Under the pieces are notes generated by a model. The model searched no databases and had not been told where the DNA came from. It saw only the letters and a list, made by a program, of their open reading frames with translations. Shown here piece after piece: positions 1-8,357 of a stretch of 64,000 bases of DNA. This stretch comes from Actinopolymorpha sp. NPDC004070. Its GTDB lineage: Bacteria; Actinomycetota; Actinomycetes; Propionibacteriales; Actinopolymorphaceae. The stretch is from the NCBI RefSeq assembly GCF_040610475.1, contig NZ_JBEXMJ010000002.1, forward strand, positions 574,827 through 638,826, given 5' to 3'. Numbering within the stretch: the stretch's first letter is position 1; each line of letters starts with the position of its first letter. The position numbers were made by a program, and so were the translations under genes.

Positions 1-490
1 GCGAGCCCGCGTCGCCGACCCGGACGATCTGCACCGTCGACGCCACCGCGAACCCGCAGGTGACCACGATGAGCGCGATGCTCACGAAGCGGGTCCACGC
101 GGGAGCGCCGACCGCGCGGCGTTCGGCGGTCATCGTGCCCGGCCCCTCCGCGCGGGCGTTGCGCAGCCGGTAGGTGTCCAGGGCGACCAGGGCGGCGAGC
201 GCGACGAGGAGCGGCACAACCAGCCAGATCATCGCGTCGGCGAGTTCGGCGTGCTTCTCGATCGCGGCGCTGTGCTCCATCCGCGACTCCAGGCCCTCGC
301 CCGCCGACGTGGTCATCGGCACGAGGACGGTGGCAACCGCGGCCACGGCGACGGCGGCCCAGCCGTACCGGCGGCGCAGGCGCGGCACGAGCGCGACGAT
401 CACCGCGGCCAGCGCGGCGAGCGGCACCGCGACCACGGTGGCGTGGACGATCAGGACGTGGAAGGGAAGTCCGTTCAGGAAGGTGGGCAC
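1..490 (-). CDS. DUF2231-like membrane protein (3' end outside window)
   Basis: Read on the minus strand from GTG at 488-490, with an AGGAGG ribosome-binding site at 498-503, seven bases from the start. About 163 residues are visible; the C-terminus lies beyond base 1. The protein has four hydrophobic segments, the first directly after the N-terminus (LPFHVLIVHATVVAVPLAAL). A T..AGEG motif followed by a His-rich loop (EHSAAIEKHAELAD) lies between segments 2 and 3. This arrangement resembles the DUF2231 family of small integral membrane proteins, some linked to haem or cytochrome genes. The function is unknown. The family call is from recalled motif layout, not a search. Confidence 0.7.
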   Translation of the reverse strand, partial: MPTFLNGLPFHVLIVHATVVAVPLAALAAVIVALVPRLRRRYGWAAVAVAAVATVLVPMTTSAGEGLESRMEHSAAIEKHAELADAMIWLVVPLLVALAALVALDTYRLRNARAEGPGTMTAERRAVGAPAWTRFVSIALIVVTCGFAVASTVQIVRVGDAGS

Positions 491-636
491 GGGCGAACCT
501 CCTGGCAGTTGCCGCTGGCGTATCTCTCGTACCTCTCGCGCACCTGTGGTGCACCGGGCAGGCCCCGATGGCCGCTTCTCAGCATGTCCACCCTGATTGG
601 GAGATTTCTTGGAGTACGCCTCGAGGGCACCTGTGG

Positions 637-650
637 GTTTCCTGGGAAAC
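637..650. promoter_or_regulatory. 14-bp perfect palindrome upstream of the DUF2231-like gene
   Basis: GTTTCC-TG-GGAAAC forms a perfect inverted repeat in the 208-bp gap between the histidine kinase 3' end and the DUF2231-like start. It could be an operator. No regulator is identified and no clear promoter hexamers are seen next to it. Confidence 0.25.
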
Positions 651-698
651 GCCGGGTTTGACCGGAGCGTGGCGTGCTGGTACCGGCCCGTGCCGGGG

Positions 699-2009
699 TC
701 AGGGACGATCCGGGCCGGTGGCGTTTGTGGGGTTCGGGTGGTCAGTGGGATCGGTGTGGGTGCGCGGGACCTGCCGGGGAAAGGTGAGCCGGAACGCCGC
801 GCCGCCGCCGGGAGCCGCCAGCGCCTCGACCTCGCCGTGGTGCCGGGCGACGATCTCCCCGACCAGCGCCAGCCCGATGCCGAACCTCCGCTGCCGCCCG
901 TCCGGCGAACTTCCCCCGGCGGAGGAGAACCGGTCGAACATCCGCGGCGCCAGGCCCGGGTCCAGCCCGGGACCGTCGTCGGCGACCTCCACCACGGCCT
1001 GCCGGTCGGTCGCGTGGACCGTCACGGTGACGGTCTGCTCGGCGTGCCGGACCGCGTTGTCGAGGACGGCGGTCAGCGCCCGGCGCAATGCCACCGGCGC
1101 GCCCCGTACGACCACCGGGTCGTCGCCGCCCTCGGCCCGCACGGTGACCCCCCGCGCGCCGGCCTCCGCGGCGCTCGCGGCCGCCACCCCGCCGGCCAGT
1201 ACCCGCAGGTCGATCTCCTCCGTGGCGCCCTCGACGTGCGGGTCGGCGGCGATCAGGAGGTCCTCGAGTACGGCGGCGAGATTGTCGCTGTCGCGCACCA
1301 GGCTCTCGGCGTCGGCCAGCGCGGCCTGGTGGTCGTGTCCCCGCTGCAGGTGCCGGCGCAGCAGTTGCGCCCTGGTGGTGAGCAGGGTGAGGGGCGTACG
1401 GAGTTCGTGGCTGGCGTCGGCGACGAACCTGCGCTGCAGGCTGAGCGCGCTGGCCAGCGGCTGGACCGCCCGTACGCCGAGCATGGCGCCCGCACCGGCG
1501 GCCAGCACCAGCCCGAGTCCGCCGACCAGGAGCAGGGAGAACAGCAGGTGCCTGCGGTCGGTGTGCACCGGGCCGAGGTCGAGGACGCCCTGGACCGTGG
1601 TGTCGCCGCGCCGCATGGTGAAGATCTGGTACTCCGCGCCGCCGACCTCGCGTTCGTGGGTCTCCGCGACGCCGGTGCGGGCGGTCCGGGCGAGTGCCTG
1701 CGGGTCGGCCGCGCCCGCCGGGAGGCCCTCGGTGCTGCGCTGCCCGTCCGGCCCGTGCATCACCAGCCAGATGTTCGCCGGAGCGTCGGCCACGTCTTCG
1801 TCCGCCCGGCCGACCGCGGCGGCCAGCATCGACCTGGTGCCCGCCGCCTCCGCGTGCAGCACCACGGCGAGGGTCACGCCGACCAGGACCGCGACGATGG
1901 CGGCGACGATCAGGCCTGCCTGGATGCCGAGGCGTACCGCCGTACGCCGCAACATCGCCGACTCGGCGCTGGTCAGCCGCCGGTCCCGGCCTACCCTCGG
2001 CGCGGTCAC
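699..2009 (-). CDS. Two-component sensor histidine kinase
   Basis: 436 aa. The GTG start at 2007-2009 overlaps the response-regulator stop (GTGA), so the longer frame extending upstream is not used. Layout: TM1 about 28-50, an extracytoplasmic sensor loop about 51-150, TM2 about 155-180, then HisKA with the H-box ASHELRTPL (phospho-acceptor His201), N-box (VLDNAVRHA), G1 (ADDGPGLD), F-box (FDRFSS) and G2 (FGIGLALV). It should autophosphorylate on His201 and pass the phosphate to the overlapping OmpR-type regulator. The ligand is unknown; the roughly 100-residue loop has no recognised domain. The C-terminus is a short Pro/Thr/Asn-rich tail. Confidence 0.93.
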   Translation of the reverse strand: MTAPRVGRDRRLTSAESAMLRRTAVRLGIQAGLIVAAIVAVLVGVTLAVVLHAEAAGTRSMLAAAVGRADEDVADAPANIWLVMHGPDGQRSTEGLPAGAADPQALARTARTGVAETHEREVGGAEYQIFTMRRGDTTVQGVLDLGPVHTDRRHLLFSLLLVGGLGLVLAAGAGAMLGVRAVQPLASALSLQRRFVADASHELRTPLTLLTTRAQLLRRHLQRGHDHQAALADAESLVRDSDNLAAVLEDLLIAADPHVEGATEEIDLRVLAGGVAAASAAEAGARGVTVRAEGGDDPVVVRGAPVALRRALTAVLDNAVRHAEQTVTVTVHATDRQAVVEVADDGPGLDPGLAPRMFDRFSSAGGSSPDGRQRRFGIGLALVGEIVARHHGEVEALAAPGGGAAFRLTFPRQVPRTHTDPTDHPNPTNATGPDRP

Positions 2010-2698
2010 GACGACCCCTCGCCCAGCCGGTACCCCCGGCCGCGGACCGTTCTGACGATCGCCCGGCCGAGTTTGCGGCGCAGGTAGTGGACGTAGGTGT
2101 CCACGACGATCTCGCCCTCGGCGCCGGGGAAGACCCGGGCGAGCAGTTCGGTACGACTGAACACGTGGCCGGGCCGGGACGCCAGGGCGGCCAGCAGGTC
2201 GCACTCGCGTTCGGAGAGCTGGGCCCGGCCGAACTCCCGGGTGTCCAGGTTGAGCACCTCGTCCCCGACGGGCAGCAGCCGGGCCTGGTCGAGGTGGCGC
2301 CGGCGCAGCGCCCGGAGGCGGGCGAGGAGTTCGGCCACGTCGAAGGGCTTGGCCAGGTAGTCCTCGGCCCCCGCGTCCAGGCCCTCGACCCGGTCCGCGG
2401 GCGTGCCCAGCGCGGACAGCACCAGCCCGGGCGTGGCCACACCGCTGTTGCGGAGCCGGACCAGCAGGTCCAGGCCGTCGATGCCGGGCAGGCCGCGGTC
2501 CACGACGATCACGTCGTACTCCCGGCTGAGGGCGCGGTGCAGCCCCCGCTGGCCGTCCGGCGCGAGGTCGACGGCGTACCCCTCCTCGGTGAGGAGGCCG
2601 GCCAGCATCGCGGCGAGCTCCTGGTCGTCCTCGACCAGGAGCAGCCGCGCGGGCCGGAACGTGTCGCTGGGGTGCACGCGCCCATCTTGACCCCTCAC
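2006..2698 (-). CDS. OmpR/PhoB-family response regulator
   Basis: 230 aa. N-terminal receiver domain with the acidic pair in LLVEDDQE, the phospho-acceptor Asp in VVDRGLPG, a conserved Ser/Ala switch position (LSALG) and the Lys of YLAKPFDV. A C-terminal winged-helix Trans_reg_C domain ends in RGYRLGEGSS. It is the first gene of a two-gene operon with the histidine kinase (4-nt GTGA overlap). The start is a GTG at 2696-2698. A second in-frame GTG seven codons later (2675-2677) is equally possible because neither has a strong ribosome-binding site. Confidence 0.93.
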   Translation of the reverse strand: MRGQDGRVHPSDTFRPARLLLVEDDQELAAMLAGLLTEEGYAVDLAPDGQRGLHRALSREYDVIVVDRGLPGIDGLDLLVRLRNSGVATPGLVLSALGTPADRVEGLDAGAEDYLAKPFDVAELLARLRALRRRHLDQARLLPVGDEVLNLDTREFGRAQLSERECDLLAALASRPGHVFSRTELLARVFPGAEGEIVVDTYVHYLRRKLGRAIVRTVRGRGYRLGEGSS

Positions 2699-2791
2699 CC
2701 TGTGTGCATGCCTGGATGCAGCGGCCGGGCGGAGGCGGAGAGATCCCTCACGTGCGGTGACGGACCCGGGAACGGGGCCGCCCTCGCTGCG

Positions 2792-3676
2792 TCAGTGGCC
2801 GGCGTGCCCGTCGGCATGCTCGGTGACTCCGGGACCGCCGACGGTGGCCACGAACTGCAGGTAGTCGAACGGCACGACCACGGCGTCCGGCCCACCGCGG
2901 TTGAACCGCTCCCACAGTCCGGCGAACTCCTCCGCGAACGACTCCGCGTCCTCCTCGCTCATCCCGTCCACCGCCAGCTTCACCGGCCCGAACCACTGCC
3001 GGTACCTGCGGAACTGCTCGGCGACCGAGCGGGCGGCCAGGTCGACGCACCGCAGTTCCAGCCGCTGATCGGTGAACTCCGCGTACGGGGCGAGCAGCTG
3101 GGCCAGGCCCTCGCGGGTGCCCCAGCGCAGCGGCGACGGAGCATCGGCGGGTGGCGGGGCGTACTTCGCGACCAGCTGGAACAGGCCGCCGAGCGCGCTG
3201 TCCGGGGTCCAGTTGGTCAGGCCGATCCGCCCGCCCGGACGCAGCACCCGCAACGCCTCCGCCGCGGCCTGCCACTGGTCGGCCACGAACATCAGCCCGA
3301 ACGTCGACGTCACCACGTCGAACTCCCCGTCGGCGAACGGCAGCGCCACGGCGTCCACCTCGACCGTCTCCAGCGGCAGCAGTTCGACGTCGGCGCGCAG
3401 CCGGGCGTGGTCGAGGAGCTCGGGTACGACGTCCACGCAGGTCACCCGGGCGTCCCGGCGGGCGGCGGCGAGCGCGGTGTTGCCGGTGCCGCCGGCGATG
3501 TCGAGCACGCGTTCACCGGGAAGGACGTCCAGCGCCAGGACCAGCTCCTCGCTGACCGGGACCATCCGGTTGGCGATCCGCTGGAAGTCACCCGCCGCCC
3601 AGGTGGACCGGGCGATCTCGGTGGGAGACGGCGGCGCGAGCCGGGTTTCCCTGCTGCCGCTGACGGCCTTGGTCAC
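2792..3676 (-). CDS. Class I SAM-dependent methyltransferase
   Basis: 294 aa from GTG at 3674-3676; the frame extends further upstream but only into the repeat-rich gap. UbiE/COQ5-like layout: an N-terminal helical cap (STWAAGDFQRIANRMVP), motif I VLDIAGGTGNTAL, the acidic end of beta-2 (CVDVVPELL), motif II/III with ALPFADGEFDVV and LRPGGRIGLTNWT. The substrate is unknown. The neighbours (phosphotransferase, two-component pair) do not form an obvious pathway. It is one of several methyltransferases scattered through the first 30 kb. Confidence 0.88.
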   Translation of the reverse strand: MTKAVSGSRETRLAPPSPTEIARSTWAAGDFQRIANRMVPVSEELVLALDVLPGERVLDIAGGTGNTALAAARRDARVTCVDVVPELLDHARLRADVELLPLETVEVDAVALPFADGEFDVVTSTFGLMFVADQWQAAAEALRVLRPGGRIGLTNWTPDSALGGLFQLVAKYAPPPADAPSPLRWGTREGLAQLLAPYAEFTDQRLELRCVDLAARSVAEQFRRYRQWFGPVKLAVDGMSEEDAESFAEEFAGLWERFNRGGPDAVVVPFDYLQFVATVGGPGVTEHADGHAGH

Positions 3677-3730
3677 GGTGCCAGCGTCGCAGACCGGCCG
3701 CCGGCCGGACGGCGGAAAGCCGAATCTCAG

Positions 3731-3773
3731 CCTCGGATCCCCCGGCTTCGGATCTCCTGCTTCGGATCCCCGG
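3731..3773. repeat. 14-15-bp tandem repeat, three copies
   Basis: Three successive units of the form CTTCGGATCCCCGG (3731-3745, 3746-3759, 3760-3773), followed by a partial unit CTTCGGCCGG. They sit just upstream of the methyltransferase start and just after the phosphotransferase stop on the minus strand. The unit length is not a multiple of three, so the repeat is unlikely to be coding. It is probably replication slippage. Confidence 0.8.
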
Positions 3774-3791
3774 CTTCGGCCGGCCGCCAAC

Positions 3792-4601
3792 TCAGTCGAA
3801 CAGGTGGCGGTGGTCCTCGCTCCACCGGATGCGGTCCGCGATCTCGGTGAGGTGGCCGGACGCGACCAGCTCGACCTGGCGTTCGTGCCCCTCCTCGGCC
3901 AGCTGCCGGACGAAATCCAGACCGGCCCGCTGGATCGCGATCACCTCGTCCGCCAGGCCTGTGGTGTCGGACAGGCCGTACTCGGTGGCGAAGATCTCCA
4001 GCCTGCGGCGGCGGTCCGGCGGGCCGGGGTGGCGGAGCCAGCGCACGCACTCCTCGTCGTCGCGAAACGGTGCGACGTATTCCAGTGCGTACGCCACGTC
4101 CTGCATGACCGGCCCCGGTCCGGCGTACTCCCAGTCCAGCAGGCCGACCGGCGTGACGTCGTCCCACACGATGTTCCACGGCCCGAAGTCGTTGTGGCAG
4201 ACGACCTCGCCCGGTCCACCGGCGCCCGTGCGGCCGCCGGACCACACCGGCGGCGTCGAGGGCGACCACTCCGCGACCGCCTGGTGGTACTCACGCAGCA
4301 GACGCGCCGCCGCCCGCAGACCCTTCTCGTCCACCACCTTCGCCCAGCCGGCCGGACCCGACTCGCCGGCGATGTAGGTGACGACCTCGGTCGCCGGTCC
4401 GGTGCCGGTGGCGGGGAGAACGTCGAGGACGCGCGGGGAGTACCGGAAGTCCACGGCGGCGAGGTGGTCCAGCAGCGCGTGGATCGCAGGGGTCCACGGC
4501 TGGACGGGACGGTGCACGGTGCCGCCCACCCGGACCACAGGCCGGTCGGCGCGGTCCTGCAGCACTTCGGTGTCCGGGAGCTGCTCGCGCGGATCCGGCA
4601 T
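3792..4601 (-). CDS. Phosphotransferase (APH/choline-kinase fold)
   Basis: 269 aa from ATG at 4599-4601, preceded by GGGAGG about nine bases upstream. The fold is identified by the Brenner motif HNDFGPWN (catalytic Asp, Mg-binding Asn) followed about 12 residues later by LLDWEYAG, the DFG equivalent. Members phosphorylate aminoglycosides, choline, homoserine or other hydroxylated small molecules. Nothing in the sequence or context fixes the substrate. It is one of three intact APH-fold genes in the window, plus a broken one at 35.7 kb. Confidence 0.88.
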   Translation of the reverse strand: MPDPREQLPDTEVLQDRADRPVVRVGGTVHRPVQPWTPAIHALLDHLAAVDFRYSPRVLDVLPATGTGPATEVVTYIAGESGPAGWAKVVDEKGLRAAARLLREYHQAVAEWSPSTPPVWSGGRTGAGGPGEVVCHNDFGPWNIVWDDVTPVGLLDWEYAGPGPVMQDVAYALEYVAPFRDDEECVRWLRHPGPPDRRRRLEIFATEYGLSDTTGLADEVIAIQRAGLDFVRQLAEEGHERQVELVASGHLTEIADRIRWSEDHRHLFD

Positions 4602-4820
4602 GGTGGTCGTCCTCCCGGCGTCAAGGAGCGCTTGCGCGCTCCGGTCCACCGGGCGCGAGCCGATTCTGCCCCTCCGGGACTCACGGGTCGATCAACTTTT
4701 CGTGGACGTCACGATCACAGTCGCAGATGCAGATCCATGGCGGCATCCTCGCCGACCGTCGGCTCCGGGGCATGTTTCAGCCCCCGGCGGAATGGCCGGA
4801 CTCCGGGCGTACGACCCGTT

Positions 4821-4826
4821 TAGGGT
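4821..4826 (+). promoter_or_regulatory. -10 element TAGGGT, leaderless start
   Basis: TAGGGT lies seven bases before the ATG at 4834 and no purine-rich ribosome-binding site is present, so transcription probably begins at or within a base or two of the start codon. Confidence 0.5.
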
Positions 4827-4833
4827 CGATGAC

Positions 4834-5532
4834 ATGCAGACGATCGAGCTGGTGCCGGGCCTGCACATGTTCCCGTTCGAGGTGGGTCAGGTCTATCTGT
4901 GGGCAGATGAGGACGGTCTCACCCTGATCGACACGGGTGTGGCCGGCTCGGCGCCGGAGATCGAGGCGGGGGTGCACCGTCTCGGCTTCGACCGGCGCGA
5001 CATCAGGAACGTCGTTCTCACGCACTTCCACGAGGACCACGTGGGTTCGGCGGCCGACGTCGCGCGCTGGAACGGCGCCACGGTGATGGCGCACCAGTTG
5101 GACGCACCGGTCGTTCGTGGGGAGCAGTCCGGGCCCGCGCCGGTCATCACCGAGGAGGAACGCCCCTATTACGAACGCGTCGTGCCGAACGTCCCCGCGG
5201 CGCAGCCGGTGCGGGTCGACCGGGAACTCGTCGACGGCGACCGGATCGAGATCGGCGGAGGTGCCGCGGTGATCGGCATGCCCGGTCACACCGACGGCAG
5301 CATCGCCGTGCACCTTCCGAAGCACAGGGTGCTGTTCACCGGCGACGCGATCGCGAGCATCCAGGACGTGCCGATTCTGGGCGTGTTCAACGTCGACCGG
5401 GCAAAGGCCGTCGCATCGTTCCGACGGGTCGCGGAGTTGGACGTCGACGTGGCGTGTTTCGGCCACGGTGCTCCGGTGGTGGGAGACGCCGCGCTGTTGT
5501 TGCGTGCGGCGGCGGGCGTCGCGACCGCCTGA
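4834..5532 (+). CDS. MBL-fold metallo-hydrolase
   Basis: 232 aa. The metallo-beta-lactamase motif HFHEDH (about residues 65-70), GMPGHTDGS (third metal-binding His), FTGDAIA (bridging Asp) and a final GHGAP give the full set of metal ligands for a di-zinc hydrolase. It is compact and single-domain, closest in style to the YflN/glyoxalase II-like group; the substrate is unknown. Start chosen at ATG 4834 because it follows the -10 element TAGGGT by seven bases; the longer upstream frame overlaps the divergent phosphotransferase. A second ATG at 4829 is out of frame. Confidence 0.9.
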   Translation: MQTIELVPGLHMFPFEVGQVYLWADEDGLTLIDTGVAGSAPEIEAGVHRLGFDRRDIRNVVLTHFHEDHVGSAADVARWNGATVMAHQLDAPVVRGEQSGPAPVITEEERPYYERVVPNVPAAQPVRVDRELVDGDRIEIGGGAAVIGMPGHTDGSIAVHLPKHRVLFTGDAIASIQDVPILGVFNVDRAKAVASFRRVAELDVDVACFGHGAPVVGDAALLLRAAAGVATA

Positions 5533-5689
5533 CACCGCCTCGACCCCGCCTGACACCGCCGGGCCGGAGAGCAGCGGATCCCTTTCCTGCGGGCCTGTTC
5601 GCCCGGCCGCGCCCGGCGCCCACAGCGGGTAGCGTTTCCGACGATGTGCTCGGTGAGAATGTTCTTCGGTGCGGCGAAAGGGCGAACAC

Positions 5690-6562
5690 ATGGTGCGCAA
5701 GGCGGTCATCCCGGTCGCGGGGCTGGGAACCCGGCTGTTGCCGTTGACGAAGGCGCTGCCGAAGGAGATGCTGCCGATCCTCGACAAACCCGTTCTGCAG
5801 CACACGATCGAGGAACTCGTCGCCTCGGGCATCGACGACATCATCATCGTCACCTCCGCCCGCAAGGCGTTGATCCAGCAGCACTTCGCACCTGACGAGG
5901 ACCTCGACATGCGGCTGCGCGCGGACGGCAAGGACGACCTGGCCGAGGCGCTGGAGGAGCTCGCGTCGCTGGCCCGGATCACGTTCCTCTACCAGCACGG
6001 CCCCTACGGCAATGGCACACCGGTACTGAACGCCGCGCGCATCGTCGGCGACGAGCCCTTCATGGTGTTGTGGGCCGACGACGTGTTCACCTCCGCCGTG
6101 CCGCGTGCCCAGCAGTTGGTCGCGGCGTACGAACGCACCCGTGCGCCGGTGCTCGGGCTGATGCCGATGGAGCCGAGTGAGTCCCAGCGCTACGGCGTTC
6201 CGGTGGTGGAGGACGACCTCGGAGCCGGGCTGTTGCGCATCTCCGGCATCATCGAGAAGCCGTCCCCGGACGCAGCGCCGTCGGCGTTCGCCTCGATCGG
6301 CGGGTACGTCGTGACGCCGGGCATCGTGAACGAACTCGAACGCCAGCTCAACCGGCACCGGCACAACCCGGAGGGCGAGGTCTACCTCTCCCACGCCATC
6401 CACGAGCACGCACGGGAGTACCCAGTCTTCGGGCAGGTCATCGACGGGACGTGGTGGGACACCGGCAACCCGCTCGGCTACCTTCGCGCGCAGTTCGCGG
6501 CGGCGCTCGCCCACCCCGACTACGGCCCGGAGCTTCGCAAGCTGGCAGGCGGATCCCAGTAG
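5690..6562 (+). CDS. galU: UTP--glucose-1-phosphate uridylyltransferase
   Basis: 290 aa, normal length for GalU. The N-terminal nucleotide-binding signature is intact (AVIPVAGLGTRLLPLTK and PKEMLPI), as are the VLWADDVF metal-binding region and EKPSPDAAPS. It makes UDP-glucose from UTP and glucose-1-phosphate for cell-wall, trehalose and polysaccharide synthesis in the cytoplasm. ATG 5690 is chosen over an upstream in-frame GTG (5669) because GAAAGGG sits at the right distance and the family begins at this Met-Val-Arg-Lys. No partner genes lie beside it. Confidence 0.95.
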   Translation: MVRKAVIPVAGLGTRLLPLTKALPKEMLPILDKPVLQHTIEELVASGIDDIIIVTSARKALIQQHFAPDEDLDMRLRADGKDDLAEALEELASLARITFLYQHGPYGNGTPVLNAARIVGDEPFMVLWADDVFTSAVPRAQQLVAAYERTRAPVLGLMPMEPSESQRYGVPVVEDDLGAGLLRISGIIEKPSPDAAPSAFASIGGYVVTPGIVNELERQLNRHRHNPEGEVYLSHAIHEHAREYPVFGQVIDGTWWDTGNPLGYLRAQFAAALAHPDYGPELRKLAGGSQ

Positions 6563-6624
6563 CCGGCGGGCTCCACTGACAGCGGTTGTGGCGTGCCGAA
6601 ACACCTTTGACGTGACCCGGTGGG

Positions 6625-7479
6625 GTGCACCAGCCTGACCTCGTGAACGAGCCGAGCGAGTCGAACCGGTCGAACGAGTCGCACCAACCGAACGCGGACG
6701 ACCTTCCCGAGCACGTGCGCCGCAACCGGCAGGTGTGGGACGCCCGGCACAGCGAGTGGTACGGCGCCCGGGCGCGCGAGCAGTGGGCCGCCGAGCCGCA
6801 CTGGGGCACGTGGCGGATTCCGCAGACGGACCTGCCCGTGCTGCCGGACGACCTGGCCGGCAAGGACCTGATCGAGCTGGGGTGCGGCACCGGCTACGTC
6901 AGCGCGTGGGCGGCCCGGGCCGGCGCCCGTCCTGTCGGGGTGGACAACTCCGAACGCCAGTTGGCGACTGCCAGGGCGATGCAGCGGGAGTTCGGCTGCG
7001 AGTTCCCGCTGATCCACGGGAACGCCGAGAAGATCGACCTTCCGGACGCGAGTTTCGACGTGGCCATCAGCGAACACGGCGCTATCGGCTGGTGCGATCC
7101 GTACCGCTGGATCCCGGAGGCGGCCCGGCTGCTGCGCGACGGCGGTGAGCTCGTCTTCGTCCGCAACTCCACCCTGCTCACCCTCTGCGTACCCGACGAG
7201 GGTCCGGCGGGGCGCACCCTGCTGCGCCCGCAGTTCGGCCTGTTCCGGTTGGAGGAGGAGTCCGACGGGGCCGACGGCGCAGACGGCGGTGCTGTCAACT
7301 TCCACTTGCCGCACGGCCCGATGGTGCGGCTGCTCAGGGAGTCCGGCTTCGTGCTGGAGGACCTGATCGAGGTGCAGGCGCCCGAGAACGCCACCACGGA
7401 GTACGACTACGTCGACCACGAGTGGTCGCGTCGGTGGCCGAGCGCGGAGGTGTGGAAGGCCCGCCGAGTCAGAGCCTGA
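6625..7479 (+). CDS. Class I SAM-dependent methyltransferase
   Basis: 284 aa. After a polar N-terminal stretch rich in Asn/Ser/Glu repeats come a helical cap (NRQVWDARHSEWYGARA), motif I LIELGCGTGYVSAW, the acidic residue of GVDNSER and the LPDASFDVAISEHGAIGW catalytic face. The substrate is unknown. Two GTG starts are possible (6625 and 6643); the shorter one is not excluded. It follows galU by 62 bp on the same strand but without overlap, so co-transcription is possible, not proven. Confidence 0.88.
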   Translation: MHQPDLVNEPSESNRSNESHQPNADDLPEHVRRNRQVWDARHSEWYGARAREQWAAEPHWGTWRIPQTDLPVLPDDLAGKDLIELGCGTGYVSAWAARAGARPVGVDNSERQLATARAMQREFGCEFPLIHGNAEKIDLPDASFDVAISEHGAIGWCDPYRWIPEAARLLRDGGELVFVRNSTLLTLCVPDEGPAGRTLLRPQFGLFRLEEESDGADGADGGAVNFHLPHGPMVRLLRESGFVLEDLIEVQAPENATTEYDYVDHEWSRRWPSAEVWKARRVRA

Positions 7480-7589
7480 AGCAGGCCGGCGTCCGAACCG
7501 GACCAGACCCCGAACGTTGTGGGATCAGGCGGTGGGGCCGAAGGTGACGCTGGAGGCCGCGGACACCCGTGGGTGCCCGCGGCCGGCAG

Positions 7590-7745
7590 CTACCACCAAA
7601 CTCGCCTGCCGCCGACCGGCTTGCCGATCCGGCCGAGGATCAAGAAGATGACCCCGACTACCAGCAGGATGATCCCGATGGTCCACAAGATCGAAATCTT
7701 GAGGATCGCGCCGAGGATCAACAGGATGACGCCGAGAACGATCAC
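7590..7745 (-). CDS. 51-aa small hydrophobic membrane protein (DUF6131-like)
   Basis: Starts at GTG 7743-7745 with a strong GGGAAGGGGG ribosome-binding site and ends with TAG at 7590-7592. It is almost entirely two hydrophobic strands of Ile/Leu/Val/Gly (IVLGVILLILGAILKI and WTIGIILLVVGVIFLIL) closed by a charged tail GRIGKPVGGRRVWW. This matches the small two-TM proteins common in actinomycetes and often annotated DUF6131 or hypothetical. The function is unknown. Larger frames in this stretch are shadows. Confidence 0.8.
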   Translation of the reverse strand: MIVLGVILLILGAILKISILWTIGIILLVVGVIFLILGRIGKPVGGRRVWW

Positions 7746-8095
7746 GGCATCCCCCTTCCCTCACAGGCCGGGCATCCAGCCAGCTCCCTGACCGGGTGCC
7801 GCGATTAGATACGACCATTGTCCTCAGTTCTCGCCGACCGTGCGAGCATCACGCGAGTTCTGCCGGACATTGCGTCCAGACCGATACCAACCTTTCGGGG
7901 CAGGTACGGCCATCTCGCGCAGGTCGTTCGGTGGTTACATCGGCGGGACGAAGCCCGTCGGACGGGCATCAACCCGGGCGCAGGTCGTAGGACGGTCCGC
8001 CCAACGACCGATGGCCGCCGGGGCGCCGGGCTGCCAGGCTCTCCGGCAGCGGGGTCCGAACGGTCCCGCGGTCGTCACGGGAGATGGAGTTCGGC
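7746..8095. other. Intergenic region, no gene seen
   Basis: 350 bp between the divergent small membrane gene and the SUMF1-like fragment. A TATCTAAT-like hexamer on the minus strand near 7804-7811 may be the -10 of the small membrane gene. The frames here show no family resemblance and no ribosome-binding sites. Confidence 0.5.
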
Positions 8096-8317
8096 ATGGA
8101 TGTCGCGAGCGTGCTCGCCCGGATCGAGGGCAGCCTGGTCGACGTCCCGGCAGGTGAGGTGGTGATCGGGTCCGACCTCGACACCGTGCGGGCCGAGCTC
8201 GGCGCACCCGACCTGGCCGGCGTGGATCCGGCCTGGCTGCTGAAGGAGGTGCCTCGTCGGGTGGTGAAGGTCCCGGCGTTCCGCGTCATGCGGCAGCCGG
8301 CAACGCCGACGAGCTGA
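8096..8317 (+). pseudogene. Truncated SUMF1/formylglycine-generating-enzyme-like fragment
   Basis: 73 codons from ATG 8096 (GGAG six bases before). After a short helix the sequence reads DVPAGEVVIGSD, then KEVPRRVVKVPAFRVMRQPAT. This is the usual opening of the SUMF1 fold: a VPGGxxxxGSD strand, then an ExPxxxVxVxxFxIxxxPVT strand. The family normally continues for another 200 residues to its copper or calcium sites; here a TGA follows at 8315-8317 and the next gene starts 41 bp later. I read it as a 5' remnant of a sulfatase-maturing or EgtB-like protein. A real small protein is the alternative. Confidence 0.45.
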
Positions 8318-8345
8318 ACCGGTGCGGACTGTCGGTGGCCGGGGC

Positions 8346-8351
8346 TAACGT
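8346..8351 (+). promoter_or_regulatory. -10 element TAACGT, leaderless start
   Basis: TAACGT is followed by six bases (CGGCGC) and then the ATG of the LLM oxidoreductase. There is no ribosome-binding site, so a leaderless transcript is expected. Confidence 0.5.
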
Positions 8352-8357
8352 CGGCGC

